DNA of 64,000 bases from Anthopleura xanthogrammica (GCA_964019055.1 OZ025211.1:5533835-5597834); one strand, 5' to 3'. Shown: positions 1 to 10,851, numbered from the stretch's first letter. Notes: generated by a model from the sequence alone, not told the origin. Made by a program: numbers and translations.

Positions 1-1030
1 TTGGGATATTATTGACCAGTTCTACATACCACCCAATGGCCACTCACAGGAAACCAATGAGCATGAAGATATATTAACGTGTTCTAAAACAGATACCCGG
101 GGCGTCACTTACACAGAAGTAAGTGTGCATGACGTATTCCGGTTGCAGTTGCTCATTTCAACTGCAAATAAAGAGTACAAGGATCTTCCTATGTAAACTA
201 TCCATTTTCGTGCGTTTACAATGAGACAATCAGTATTTCCGTTGCAATTGCTCAACAGATTCACTCTAGATCTCATATAGATGATTCCGCATATTGGGAT
301 ATTATCAGCCAGTTCTACATACAACCCAATGGCCACTCACAGGAAACCAATGAGCATGAAGATATATTGACGTGTTCTAAAATAGATATCCGGGGCGTCA
401 CTTACACAGAAGTAAGTGTGCATGACGTATTCCGGTTGCAGTTGCTCATTTCAACTGCAAATAAAGAGTACACGGATCTTCCAATATAAACTATCATACT
501 TCGTGCGTTTACAATGAGGCAGCCTGTATTTCCGTTGCAATTGCTCAACAGATTCACTCTCGTATAGGTGATTCTGCATTGGGATATTATTGGCCAGTTC
601 TACATACCACCCAAAGGCCACTCACAGGAAACCAATGAGCATGAAGATATATTGACGTGTTCTAAAATATATCCGGGGCGTCACTTACACAGAAGTAAGT
701 GTGCATGACGTATTCCGGTTGCAGTTGCTCATTTCAACAAAAATAAAGAGTACACGGATCTTCCAATGTAAACTATCCATCTTCGTGCGTTTACAACGAG
801 GCAATCAGTATTTCCGTTGCAATTGCTCAACAGATTTACCCTCATATAACCAATTCCGGATTTGGATATTATCGCCGGGCCAGTTCTACATACAACCCAA
901 TGGCCACTCACAGGAAACCAATGAGCATGAAGATAAATTGGCGTGTTCTAAAATAGATATCCGGCACGTCACAAAAAAGTGGTCAGTGTGCATGACGTAT
1001 TCCGGTTGCAACTGCTCATTAATAATATCA
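1..1030. repeat. Tandem repeat, about 282-293 bp unit, carrying a gene-family N-terminal fragment
   Basis: Between three and four head-to-tail copies; the array is cut by the window edge. The same landmark (ggatctt) recurs at about 181, 474 and 756, giving periods of 293 and 282 bp. Each unit holds, on the minus strand, a short stretch translating as RRWIVYIGRSVYSLF or a near variant. This matches the N-terminus of the membrane-protein genes at 5714-6550 and 10852-11673 (RKWTARIGRSLYS). The DNA matches too, so each unit contains a 5' coding piece of that family without the rest of the gene. It is an amplified pseudogene fragment, not a set of working genes. Confidence 0.8.
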
Positions 1031-1397
1031 TTAACAATATGTCTCAAGATGTTATCCAATCTAAACTTCATGAATGCACCTGTTATAGGATAACTTTCAA
1101 TAAAAAAAAGGAGTACGAAGACTGACATTTTTACTGGTCGTAATTTATTATAAAGACACATATTTCTTAATTATACAAATATGATGATGTGACACTTGAA
1201 TATTAGGCTTTATAGCATGCAACTTTAAAACAGTTGCGTCGTAAACATTCTAAAGGATATTATAGATGTAAGCAAGCAGACAGTATCCAATATCTACTGA
1301 GTTAACACAAAAAGCTTTGGACAAAAAGAAAATTAAAAAGATTAAAAAGCCTATGGGAGTAGTTTTCTTATTTCTTAAGACTTAAGACTCTTCTACT
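1031..1397. other. Non-coding, nothing recognised
   Basis: AT-rich sequence between the 290-bp array and a foldback element. I see no coding similarity or strong repeat here. Confidence 0.5.
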
Positions 1398-1653
1398 TTA
1401 AAGAATCCTAGTCAACTACAATGCACTGTGCACCTATACATGTAGCATTGTTTACATACGAAATTTACCTTAAATTCATTGCCAAAATTTATAAAATCTC
1501 ACGAATTAAAAGCATAAAATGCCTACTTATCATTATATCTTGGAACTGGATTCCCAAACTTCACCTACAAAACCGCCATTTTGCCTGGCAGAGAAAATGG
1601 TGGATTGCATTGTTTTCGGCGCGCAGTGCATTGTAGTTGACTAGGATTCTTTA
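1398..1653. mobile_element. MITE with 30-bp inverted ends, TTAA borders
   Basis: The left end (1398-1427) and right end (1624-1653) are near-perfect inverted copies containing gaatcctagtcaactacaat. Both outer borders read TTAA, which would fit a piggyBac-type target site, although TTAA could also be part of the inverted repeat itself. The roughly 200-bp centre has no transposase, so this is a non-autonomous element of about 256 bp. Confidence 0.7.
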
Positions 1654-1889
1654 AGGGGGGTCTTTCCTATTCACCACTCACGATTGCTAGGGAAAGAATT
1701 TTTAAAATCTCTAAGAGGGTTTTCTCGTGTTTTAACTTCATACATAAAACCAATTTGCAAAAAGGATCGTTTTCTTATATATATATGTGATGACGTCATC
1801 ACTCTTACGTAATTTATGACGTCATATTACATTAAGAAAATAAACAAGCGTGCACTTGGTCGGTTTGACCCATACATTGGCGGAATCAT

Positions 1890-2644
1890 AGCTTTCGTTT
1901 CGTTTCCATCTGGTTGTATTTTATCTTCAATTTGTGCACTGTCTTCCTCCCTCAGATCTTCTTCTTCATGTGATTGTATTATATTCTCGTCCGGTCCTTG
2001 CATAACGTTGTTGACTCTTCCTAGCTGATCATTATCAATTTGTCTATTCCTAGCTTATCATTATCAATTTGTGCACTGTCTTCAACCCTAAGATTTTCTT
2101 CTTCATGTGATTGTATTATATTCTCGTTCGGTACTTGCAAAGAGTTGTTGTCTATTCCTAGCTGATCATTATCAATTTGTGCACTATCTTCAACCCTAAG
2201 ATCTTCTTCTTCATGTGATTGTATTATATTCTCGTTCGGTACTTGCAAAGAGTTGTTGTCTATTCCTAGCTGATCATTATCAATTTGTGCACTATCTTCA
2301 ACCCTAAGATCTTCTTCTTCATGTGATTGTATTATATTCTCGTTCGGTCCTTGCAAACAGTTGTTGACTCTTCCTAGCTGATCATTATCAATTTGTGCAC
2401 TATCTTCAACCCTAAGATCTTCTTCTTCATGTGATTGTATTATATTCTCGTTCGGTCCTTGCAAACAGTTGTTGACTCTTCCTAGTTGATCACTGTACAT
2501 TTGCGCCCTGTTTTCATTACTCGGATCTTCCTTTCCATTTGCTTGTATTCTCTCTTCGTCCGTTTCTCCTTCGCTTTTTCTTCTTTTACTATCCTCGTCA
2601 TCATGAAAGCCAAGGCGTTTCAGAATTTCCAAAATCATGATCAT
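1890..2644 (-). pseudogene. Orphan C-terminal tail of the membrane family with 36-residue repeats
   Basis: An open frame at 2021-2644 (207 aa) begins MIMILEILKRLGFHDDE, then becomes acidic and hydrophilic. It carries four tandem copies of a 36-residue unit of the type QSHEEEDLRVEDSAQIDND; the DNA period is 108 bp, with landmarks at 2103, 2211, 2319 and 2427. There is no membrane segment. The first 60 or so residues match an alternative frame of the tail of the gene at 7844-8725 (GFYDD, NRAQM, SDQ). A further unit at 1890-2020 is out of frame because of a 29-bp partial duplication (spacing 137 instead of 108). Upstream of the ATG, at 2650-2685, is a purine-rich microsatellite where the seven-pass domain should be. 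I read it as a tail severed from its gene; a small expressed repeat protein cannot be excluded. Confidence 0.6.
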
Positions 2645-3255
2645 GAAGGGTAGAAAAGAAGGAAGGAGGGAAGGAAGGCAAGAGTCTATTCAAATTTTTC
2701 ATGGTGCTCCATTGAGGTAATATTAACCTTTTCATGGTTGACAGAGCTGGTAAGAGGATAGAATCAAATTCATGTTGAATAAATAATCACATACAATTCT
2801 TTTAGGAAAACTGACAATTCAACCACCGATTGCTCATGATCATAATTCTAAGTCTGCCTTCCAGGGTTTCTGCAAACGAGTAGACACAAGTATAGTTTTA
2901 CTGTGTTTCATAGATTGAATGCTATAACTATAAGAAAGTGAAAAATCCTCGGAAAAAAGAGCGAGAACTTCAGAAAATAATCAACTTGAAGCCATTGGCG
3001 GATAGGTCAAGGATTAGCCTTAAAAAAAAAAACAATATAAAAGCGTCCAAGAAAGCTAAAAAGACAAGTAAACGCTGAAAAGAAAACCTTCAAGACATAG
3101 TGAGGGCACCACAATTCACTTAACCAGTATAGGAATGGCCGTGGAAGTTTTCATAAACCTAAAGCTGAACTCACACTGCACTGGCCTGAAAAGGAATACT
3201 TAGGGTACCAGTAATTAACAGGTTAGGTGACGGGAATTTCGATATAGACCGTCCA
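2645..3255. other. 5' region of the plus-strand array gene
   Basis: Contains a GGAA-type purine microsatellite (about 2650-2685), then AT-rich sequence with a TATA-like motif at 3036-3043 upstream of the ATG at 3256. No coding sequence seen. Confidence 0.45.
3036..3043 (+). promoter_or_regulatory. TATA box candidate
   Basis: TATAAAAG about 215 bp upstream of the ATG at 3256. It matches the consensus well; several other array members also have a TATA-like motif upstream, but the long gap implies a 5' UTR of roughly 180 bp. Confidence 0.4.
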
Positions 3256-4056
3256 ATGACTGGACTTAGGATTATGGTGTATGTAGGGCGACTACTCTTT
3301 GTTTTACTCTTGCTTCTCCAATGCTTCTTGTTTAACGTCTTCTTCATCAAATATTCCCAACCAGGATACTCATTCATGACATTTCTTTACATTCCTGGTC
3401 TTCTAGCATGGATTGTATTTGTGGTGAAAGAAGGCGAGATTCATCACCTTTGGTTTGTAGTGGGTTCTCACATATGGATCGCTTTGGTACCCTACTTAGG
3501 TATCATATTAAATGAGGTCGTTGGATCCATTGATGCAAAGGAGACCTTCTTAGGATCCAGTTCTTTAAAACTTACAATCTGCATTTCGCCTATTTTAGTT
3601 CTCCTCATGCTCATCACAGGACCTCCGAGAGAGAAGCACCGTGAACTTTTGGAGAAATTATCAGCTACCGTAAGCCTTGAAATGTTCGACGCCATAGAGA
3701 TTTTGGAAATGCTTATGTCCAAAAGAGAGAACAGTGAAAGTATACCAGATCAGTTTAAAGTAACTGTAGGAGTCTTGGCATGCGTAAGTTTGATCGCTTC
3801 TCCACTAGAATTAATGGAGATTCGTGTCAAAGATTCTGGAAAAATTCATACTTTAAAGGGTCCTTTTACAGCAAGGTTTATCCTGCAAGTAGTTATTTCC
3901 AACTGCGCTTTCTTGGCTGTTCGTTTGACACTTTGGTTGAACTTTGCACAGGAAGCTTCCATATTTTTAGTCAAGAATGTACTGAAGATCACAACGTGTT
4001 CCTTTGAAGTGTGCAGTGTCTTTAGATTATGTGGATGCCCTGATGAAGATGAGTAA
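3256..4056 (+). CDS. Seven-transmembrane protein, array member 1 (divergent, plus strand)
   Basis: Intronless frame of 266 aa from a true ATG. Hydrophobic stretches suggest seven membrane passes, with short loops and a hydrophilic loop between passes 4 and 5. It shares the family landmarks in altered form: LEMFDAIEILEMLM replaces LDLFDDIEVLEVLL, FLGSSSLKLTICISP replaces FFGPNILKMIICGSP, and LNFAQEASIFLVKN replaces LKYKHDASIFITKN near the C-terminus. It is the most divergent intact copy and the only one on this strand. A partial duplicate of its 3' end and UTR lies at 9409-9860. The membrane topology is visible in the sequence; the function is unknown. A distant link to TMEM121 is suggested by the last three passes only. 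Confidence 0.75.
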   Translation: MTGLRIMVYVGRLLFVLLLLLQCFLFNVFFIKYSQPGYSFMTFLYIPGLLAWIVFVVKEGEIHHLWFVVGSHIWIALVPYLGIILNEVVGSIDAKETFLGSSSLKLTICISPILVLLMLITGPPREKHRELLEKLSATVSLEMFDAIEILEMLMSKRENSESIPDQFKVTVGVLACVSLIASPLELMEIRVKDSGKIHTLKGPFTARFILQVVISNCAFLAVRLTLWLNFAQEASIFLVKNVLKITTCSFEVCSVFRLCGCPDEDE

Positions 4057-5713
4057 CATTCAGTAACTGTAGATGCAAATGTCCTGTCAATGTAATGATT
4101 ATGAATTAGACTGTGGTCGTGCTGTTTTATGGTGAGCTCAAGATCCTGTACAACGTGTTCCGTTGAGGTATTCAACGTCATTAGATTATGTGGATGCCTT
4201 GATAAAGATGCATGAATAACAATGATGTATAATTATATCATGGGAAGTTTTTATATAGCGCATTTGTGACCAGTGGAGGACTTTACGGGCTGCATATTAA
4301 GGACTAATAATGACTGATACTACGTAGAAAAAGGAAATGCTTGTCACTTAATCAGCATGATAGGACCCAGGATGAAACATGACCCATGAGAAACCCAGGA
4401 TTTCTTCATCAGATCCTACGTATACCCCCGGCATCTCGTAAAAAGTTATTTTCATTAATTCAGATTCAAGATGGCCGCCGCATCGTCGAAGTAGTCCATT
4501 AGTGTTATGCCTCCAAATTGGGATAGGCTGCTGAAAATATTTATGAACGGCAAGATTATAGTGATGATGATTGTGTGGGGTGGTCAGTGACTGAGGATAT
4601 TGATGATGGACGTGCATGATAATATGTGATGATGTTATTACATCATTGCTGTTAGGTTGCTGCAGCTGATGATGATGATGACGATCATCATCATCGGCAT
4701 CATGAGGATGATGAAGTAGAAGAAGACGCAACGACGACGATGCTTTTCCAGTGCAGCAACATCGTTCATGGTGCATGATGTAACACATTTCATAGAATCA
4801 AACATCAAACCTTTCAATCCCTTCAACATTCTCGATCGATCCCGGCAACAAATTACTTTTTATCCGACATATTTAATAAAAAACTATAGATGAGTCTCCT
4901 ACCTCTTCCCACCCAAACACACGCACTTACGCACACACGCACACACAAAAGAAACGCACACACAAAACACACGCACACACAAAACACATATATAAATATA
5001 TTCTCAGCCGAGTCAGTCTTCAGACTAAAAGATGACAAAAAGCGCAAGAGAAATACTCAATTGCTAACCTTTTTGGCACTCAGGTTTGATATGTACGAGT
5101 GTTTTACAAAGTAAATGACAAAGATTTGAAGTGTTCCCACTATGGAGCGGTCTTTGCCCCGACAGACCTTTCTGCCTGACGTTTCAGTTTGCCTGAGCAT
5201 AAAGCACTTAGGGGAACCCCCCCGATTATGTCATGCATGATTTCAAGCTGCCAATCAGACTCAAAAAATACCTTTTGCAATTTTCCCTCAATATCCTTTT
5301 AATAAAACGAGGACAAAATATTGTTTAAGATTATGTATTCAAAAAAATAAGATAATTCACTATGAACTGAAAGGGCATAAGTCTAAGTATGTTTACATGA
5401 CATTGCAAAATTGGGGGAAAAAACAAGGGTATTCATTTGATATTCTCACTGACGTCTCTACACTTCGTTTCTCAGAAATCAGTATAGTGCTTGCTTAGCA
5501 TATTTCAGTTAACTGACAATCTCTTAGTTTTAGTTAATGGAAGCTCTATAGGTAGAACAGTCTAATCGCTATACAAAGTCTTATCAAAGTCACTGTTCAG
5601 TATGCGAAAGACTTACTTTTATGACAGAGTACTAAAGCATATGATATACTAGTTTGCAACGACCCTTAGTAATCGTCGTTTCTCAGTTGTCTTTGCAGAT
5701 TGTCTTGTAAAAG
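4057..5713. other. Array spacer with microsatellites, left copy of duplicated block
   Basis: Holds the 3' UTR of the preceding gene, an ATG/ATC trinucleotide-rich stretch (about 4560-4700) and a CA-rich microsatellite (about 4912-4990). Sequence at 4490-4660 and 5195-5640 reappears at 9890-10110 and 10255-10690, so this spacer belongs to the block duplicated within the array. Open frames here (His- and Asp-rich) come from the microsatellites. Confidence 0.6.
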
Positions 5714-6550
5714 TTAAACAATGATTTTCCCTGGTTCATCGAAACCACAACACAATCTTGCAATGTTTATAATCGCGATCACGATTACGATAAAGTTTTT
5801 TGTGATGAAAATTGAAGCGTCGTGTTTGTACTTCAGCCACACGACCATTCGAATTATAAGCAACGCAAAGTTTACTAACAACATCTGAAGAATGAGTCGG
5901 CAAAAGTAAAGCCTCTTTCGAGGCTTGTATTTGCCATAATCGACGAGTTTATTTTCTGCAATTTCCAGTGGTGAGAGAAGAAGGCTTAAACAAACGCAGA
6001 CGATGATACTGATTTCTAAACCTTTTGGTAGATGCGCAAGGGAGGATTCCTTGTTTGGTAGTAACACTTCCAAGACTTCAATGTCGTCAAACAAATCCAG
6101 GGCTATACCTCCACACAGTTGAACGACAAGGTCGCCATTTTTTCTTGCATCTTTTGCTGATACAAATAAAAGTAAGGCAATGACAGGGGAGCCACAGATG
6201 ATCATCTTCAGAATATTTGGACCAAAAAACTTATTAGTGTCAAGCTTGTTTCTTAGCCCACCAAATATAAAGCCAACCATCGGGGTGAGTAGACAAACGA
6301 CGTAGAGCAACCACACTAACCATAACCATTTGACTTCTCGTTCGCTTTTTCTCCTTATCACAACTATGGCAGCAATAAAAGTCGGCAACGCTAACAAAAA
6401 GAGTGCGTTTAAATCTTTGTTGTTACAATAGATGCTTGGATATTGGGCAAATAAGAAGGCTTGTACGATTACAGATATGGAGTACAAGGACCTTCCAATC
6501 CGTGCTGTCCATTTTCGTACAACTTGCTTGTCTAAATTTTTGCAGCACAT
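5714..6550 (-). CDS. Seven-transmembrane protein, array member 2
   Basis: Intronless, 278 aa, ATG at 6548-6550. Predicted passes are near residues 20-40, 48-66, 74-98, 110-131, 178-198, 217-240 and 247-268. Landmarks are YPSIY after pass 1, LWLVWLLY in pass 3, NKFFGPNILKMIICGSP entering pass 4, LDLFDDIEVLEVLL before pass 5, LQMLLVN in pass 6 and LKYKHDASIFITKN entering pass 7. It is nearly identical to the gene at 10852-11673, its duplicate. A TATA-like motif lies 60-70 bp upstream. Frame, length and motif conservation among copies argue that it is a working gene. Function unknown. The LDL-D-D-x-E block followed by the LxxVN and SxxxxKN pattern recalls the TMEM121/CECR6 family, which is an inference from memory. 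Confidence 0.8.
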   Translation of the reverse strand: MCCKNLDKQVVRKWTARIGRSLYSISVIVQAFLFAQYPSIYCNNKDLNALFLLALPTFIAAIVVIRRKSEREVKWLWLVWLLYVVCLLTPMVGFIFGGLRNKLDTNKFFGPNILKMIICGSPVIALLLFVSAKDARKNGDLVVQLCGGIALDLFDDIEVLEVLLPNKESSLAHLPKGLEISIIVCVCLSLLLSPLEIAENKLVDYGKYKPRKRLYFCRLILQMLLVNFALLIIRMVVWLKYKHDASIFITKNFIVIVIAIINIARLCCGFDEPGKIIV

Positions 6551-7843
6551 GGTGAGTTTCTGTCTTGAAACGATGAACGCTCTTCAATGAGTGATGTTGG
6601 CAAACAAGTTTATTTATATACTGGTCATACTGGAATGCTATTGGTTAAAATCAAAATGACGAGTACGCAAGCGTCCTGAAATAGATTTCCAAGAAACTTG
6701 AAGGTCGTTACGAAATAAGTAGCCATAGAAACCAACCCCCGCCTCTTAAAAGCAAGGTAAATAAGTCCGCAAATGTGCTGTCTTAGACTATTTTTAATTC
6801 ACGACAATGGATCAGAGTTTAAGTGAAACCAAGGTTTTTCGAACATGTATTAATTTGCCTGCTAAATTTTTAAGTTAAAGTAAGATTCATGGACATCAAT
6901 GATAAAGAATACTCTAGAACTATCTCTAGACCACACGACACACACAAAAAAAGAAGATTTAGGGCGTTATTCAGTCTTAAAGTCCAAGAAATATTTTCTT
7001 ACTATATCAGGAATACATTGCATAAAATTTCAACAAAAGATAAAGGTCTTGAATTCAGACAGGAATGGGCTTTTTTAAATTTTTTATTTCAATTGTGGCT
7101 TATCGCAGCGCGAATCGTGTCAGGGATATTTCCCTAATGAATAAAGATTAGTGGAATGTCTAGACGTGTATAGGGGCCAGTAACAGGGTATTCCCCTACT
7201 ACTTGAACTGCTTGAAGTAGCTAGTAAGCAGACCAGCAGATGAACATTCAAAAAATATGTATAAAAAAAAATAACGTCTAATCCGAAGCTATTGCTTTTG
7301 TATGGCCTAAACAAGTTTCCAGTCATACAGTTTTTCAAATCCAAAGTATTGTTTTTACTGCTATACGTTTTCCTTGACCGGAATGACTAGCATAATGTGA
7401 TCACAGACCGCTTTGCAGTCATTAATTGCTACCGCTCATACTTCACTTGACAAAATGACCACATTAAAACACTGTGCTTATGTTGGGCTTATCTACATGT
7501 ATTTTAAAATTTGAAACTGATGGCAAAGGCTAGCTATCCAATTAAAAGTGTTGGTCCAAAATTACAAATAAGAGGAACCGTTTTTGTTGATGGACCTTGC
7601 TGTGATGTTTATCCATCAGAGTGAAGTAAAAGATTTTCCATCTAATTAGAAAACAATCTAAAAATAAAAATCAGGTCTCCTCGGCGGTGGTTTTGCATTT
7701 CGGGAGTCTAGTCCCAAAAACAACTGTCGTCTGTTGCTGTCCAAACCATCCAAACATTTCTGAACCTGTGCCTTGTCATCTTCATCTTTACATCCGTTGT
7801 TGTATATATATTCCTTGTTGATCACTGTGCATTTGCGCCCTAT
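6551..7843. other. Array spacer
   Basis: AT-rich, no recognised coding sequence. The stretch at about 7120-7340 (gtcagggatatttccctaat and following) is repeated at about 12335-12550, marking the far end of the internal duplication. Confidence 0.5.
6611..6620 (-). promoter_or_regulatory. TATA box candidate
   Basis: Minus-strand TATATAAATA, 61-70 bp upstream of the ATG at 6550, a plausible distance for a short 5' UTR. Confidence 0.4.
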
Positions 7844-8725
7844 TCACGTTACCATGTGGCGTTTGAGGTTCTCTTTCACAGTTATTTGTGCTACTGACCT
7901 TGTCATCATAAAAGCCAAGGTGTTTTGAATTTCCAAAATGGAAATCCAAATTTTCATGATGTTTTTTGCAATGAAAATAGATGCATCGTGTTCGTACTTG
8001 AGCCATACAATCAACCGAATAACAAGCAGTACAACGTTTACCAATAACATCTGAATACCGAGTCGAATAATATGAATGGTGTTTTGAGATGTGTCTTCTA
8101 TCAGTGTCTGTTCATACATTTCTAAGATCGAAAAAATGAAACTCAAAAATACACATGTTATGATAATAGCATCCAATGCAACTGGGATGGTCGTCGATTC
8201 CTTTTGAGGCAAAGTCATTTCCAGTATTTCGATGTCATCGAACAAATCCATGGCTATATCCCAGCAGAGACGTATCATGAGATCTTTGTACTTTTCTTTG
8301 TCTTTTTCTTTGCATTTATCATCAGATTTGGTCGTTAAACTTGTTGAGACCAGTAGAAGAGCAATCAAAGCGGAGCCGCACATCGTTATCTTCAGAATGT
8401 TCGGCCCAAAAAACTGGTTACTGTCGAGCTTCTCTCTTAAGCCGCCAAATATGAGGCCAACCATTGGGATTAGAAAAGTAAACACATACAAACCCCATAC
8501 GATCCATAGCTTTTTTATCAGTTTATGGCTGTCAGATCTATATGTTATAATAATGACACCATACGCAGCCAGAGTTGGCAGCACCAGTAAAGTCATAGAA
8601 TTAAATGATTCATTGCTAGAGTAGATGCTTGGATATCTCGAGAAGATAACTGCCTGTGCCACCAGTGATAGAAGAAGCATAAACCTTCCAATATAAATGA
8701 GGAATCTTCCTATTTTCCGCATCAT
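7844..8725 (-). CDS. Seven-transmembrane protein, array member 3, with frameshifted tail
   Basis: 293 aa if started at the ATG at 8723-8725 (MMRKIGRF); the frame is open to about 8791 but that end has no ATG. It has all family landmarks: RYPSIY, DSNQFFGPNILKITMCGS, MDLFDDIEILEM, IQMLLVN and LKYEHDASIFIAKN. A Lys/Asp/Glu-rich insert of about 15 residues follows pass 4. After ILEI the C-terminus departs from the tail seen at 2021-2644. A one-base deletion relative to that copy shifts the frame, and the old frame (HLGFYDDKVSS, NRAQMHSDQ) still reads on to 7788. The protein therefore ends in a novel tail of about 30 residues. A MITE sits about 70 bp upstream of the ATG and may have replaced promoter sequence. 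Confidence 0.75.
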   Translation of the reverse strand: MMRKIGRFLIYIGRFMLLLSLVAQAVIFSRYPSIYSSNESFNSMTLLVLPTLAAYGVIIITYRSDSHKLIKKLWIVWGLYVFTFLIPMVGLIFGGLREKLDSNQFFGPNILKITMCGSALIALLLVSTSLTTKSDDKCKEKDKEKYKDLMIRLCWDIAMDLFDDIEILEMTLPQKESTTIPVALDAIIITCVFLSFIFSILEMYEQTLIEDTSQNTIHIIRLGIQMLLVNVVLLVIRLIVWLKYEHDASIFIAKNIMKIWISILEIQNTLAFMMTRSVAQITVKENLKRHMVT

Positions 8726-8796
8726 TTTGACTCTTGTTGCTTTATATCGATCAGGAGTTGAGGCTTTCGAGCAAGACAGCAGAACTGACAATTAGC

Positions 8797-9128
8797 TAGT
8801 CTCCTTTGCAGCCGTTCTTAGTGTCGGTCTCAAAATCCCTCCCCACTAACGGCTGCTTACTGCAGCCAGACATTCCATTCCCACGGCTTAACCAATCACG
8901 GTTCTAGTTCTAAAATCGAAAACTGAATCATTGTTTTGAATGTCAGAGAAAAGCCGTCAGCTCACTGTTTAATATATTTGGCGAGAAATCAACAGGGCGG
9001 CCTGTCACGGGCCTGTCTCCTGATAAGCTTAAATCAAACAATTGGAATGGAATGTCTGACTGCAGTAAGCAGCCGTTAGTGGGGAGGGATTTTGAGACCG
9101 ACACTAAGAACGGCTGCAAAGGAGACTA
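8797..9128. mobile_element. Mutator-like foldback MITE, 332 bp, with 9-bp target duplication
   Basis: Long inverted ends of about 85-90 bp begin TAGTCTCCTTTGCAGCCGTT and are mirrored at the right end. The element is flanked by the direct repeat acaattagc at 8788-8796 and 9129-9137, a 9-bp target-site duplication typical of Mutator-like elements. There is no coding capacity. A shrunken relative lies in the satellite at 45048-45100. Confidence 0.85.
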
Positions 9129-9408
9129 ACAATTAGCTGACAAAGCACAAAAACATACGTTTCATGCAGTTCACTGGGTTCAGTCAACCCAACAGTCTCC
9201 TCAGTCAAACCTTATACTTTCTATAGAACTTTCATGATCTTGCTTTTAAAAGCTAAAGTTTCTTGAACAACACTTGAATTTTTTCCGAGAAATTCAATCC
9301 TTAAAAGTAAAGGACCTGATCAGTCTTGTTTTTACTGACGTCATCGGAAGAATCAGTGAGGGATGAACTGAATGCTTACTTAATCAGTTTTGGTAAACAT
9401 TCATTCTT

Positions 9409-9592
9409 AAGGTTTATCCGGCAAGTAGTTATTTCCAACTGCGCTTTTCTGGCTGTTCGTTTGACACTTTGGTTAAACTTTGCACAGGAAGCTTCCATAT
9501 TTTTAGTCAAGAATGTACTGAAGATCACAACGTGTTCCTTTGAAGTGTGCAGTGTCTTTAGATTATGTGGATACCCTGATGAAGATGAGTAA
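9409..9592 (+). pseudogene. Truncated 3' copy of array member 1
   Basis: Encodes the last 60 or so residues of the 3256-4056 protein almost unchanged (QVVISNCAFLAVRLTLWLNF and onward to the stop). No ATG lies in frame and the first five membrane passes are missing. Homology continues into the 3' UTR to about 9860. It is the broken left edge of a duplicated block. Confidence 0.85.
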
Positions 9593-10851
9593 CATTCAGT
9601 AACTGTAGATACAAATGTCCTGTCAATGTAATGATTATGAATTAGACTGTGGTCGTGCTGTTTTATGGTGAACTCAAGATCCTGTACAACGTGTTCAGTT
9701 GAGGTATTCAACGTCTTTAAATTATGTGGATGCCTTGATAAAGATGCATGTTCTTATATAGTTCTTATATAGCGCATTTCACAATGTCTCAATGCGTTTT
9801 ACAACTGTGACCAGTGGAGGACTTTACGGGCTGCATGTTAAGGAGCTATTAGCAGCTTACAATCATGAGTGAATTGTTAGTAATTAGTACAGTGTTATGC
9901 CTCCAAATTGGGAATGCCTGTTATGCCTCCAAATTGGGATAAAGGCTGCTGAAAATAATTATGAGCGGCAAGATTATAGTGATGATGATTGTGTGGGGTG
10001 GTCAGTGACTGAGGATATTGATGATGGACGTGCATGATAATATGTGATGATGTTATTACATCATTGCTGTTATGTTGTTGCAGCTGATGATGATGATGAT
10101 GAAACCTAGCAATAAATCCCTTGCACGTGACGTCAAAGGAGCTCAATTTAGAGGGCAAAACAAAACCTATTGGAACCTATTGTTTTGTCCTCCAAATTGA
10201 GCTGCATTCCGACGTGCTGCAAGGGGAGGGGTCTAAAGCAATACTCAAGAAATCTGCATAAAGCACTTAGGGGAACCCCCTGGTTTTGTCATGCATGATT
10301 TCGAGCTACTTATCAGACCAAAACCTTTTGGCAATTTTCATACAAGTAGTCATTTTTTTAAATGTTATTTAAGAGTATGTTCCAAAGGAAAAAGATAATT
10401 CGTGTTGAAAAAATAAAGGTATAATTTTGTGTTTACCTGGCATTAAAAAATTGGGAGAAAAAAAAACAGTGTCATTCATTTGATATTCTGACTTCTCTAC
10501 ACTACTGTGTTTCTCAGAAATCAATGTAGTACTTGCTTAGAACATTTTTAACAATCTCTTAGTTTTAGTTTGCAAAGTCCAAGGTAAAACAGACTAACTT
10601 ACTATACATTATACACTTTCTTATCTTATCACTATAGACTGTCTTATATTATCAAAGTCACTGTTCAGTACATGAAAGACTTTAGGTTCCTCAGTTACTT
10701 TTATGACAGACCAATATTACGATTGGCCAGAAAACGAATACCTATGATATACTAGGAGCTACTGGTGATAAACTACATGTAGGTTACAGCGATAGATAGT
10801 AATCGTTCATTGTCTTTGCAGATTGTCTTGTAAAAATCAAACGGTGACTTT
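9593..10851. other. Array spacer, right copy of duplicated block
   Basis: Paralogous to 4057-5713 in pieces, with the same ATG-rich microsatellite. It includes an interspersed fragment at about 9755-9800 (tatagcgcatttcacaatgt) also found at about 28035-28080, and the foldback element at 10121-10228. Confidence 0.6.
10121..10228. mobile_element. Short foldback element (CCTTGCAGC family)
   Basis: Two arms, gctcaatttagagggcaaaac and its inverse ttgttttgtcctccaaattg, face each other and are extended by inverted cttgcacgt / acgtgctgcaag ends. Relatives or half copies occur at 28473-28866, 34920-34972 and 52165-52500. Confidence 0.7.

Noticed and set aside
3846..4181. 111-aa minus-strand frame, with a near copy at 9376-9711
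   Set aside because: Antisense of array member 1 and its duplicate; conserved only because the DNA is duplicated.
4348..4788. 146-aa minus-strand His/Asp-rich frame
   Set aside because: Caused by the ATG/ATC microsatellite; no ancestral frame.
8726..8791. 22-residue N-terminal extension of array member 3
   Set aside because: Open frame but no ATG; the methionine pair at 8720-8725 aligns with the starts of the other copies.
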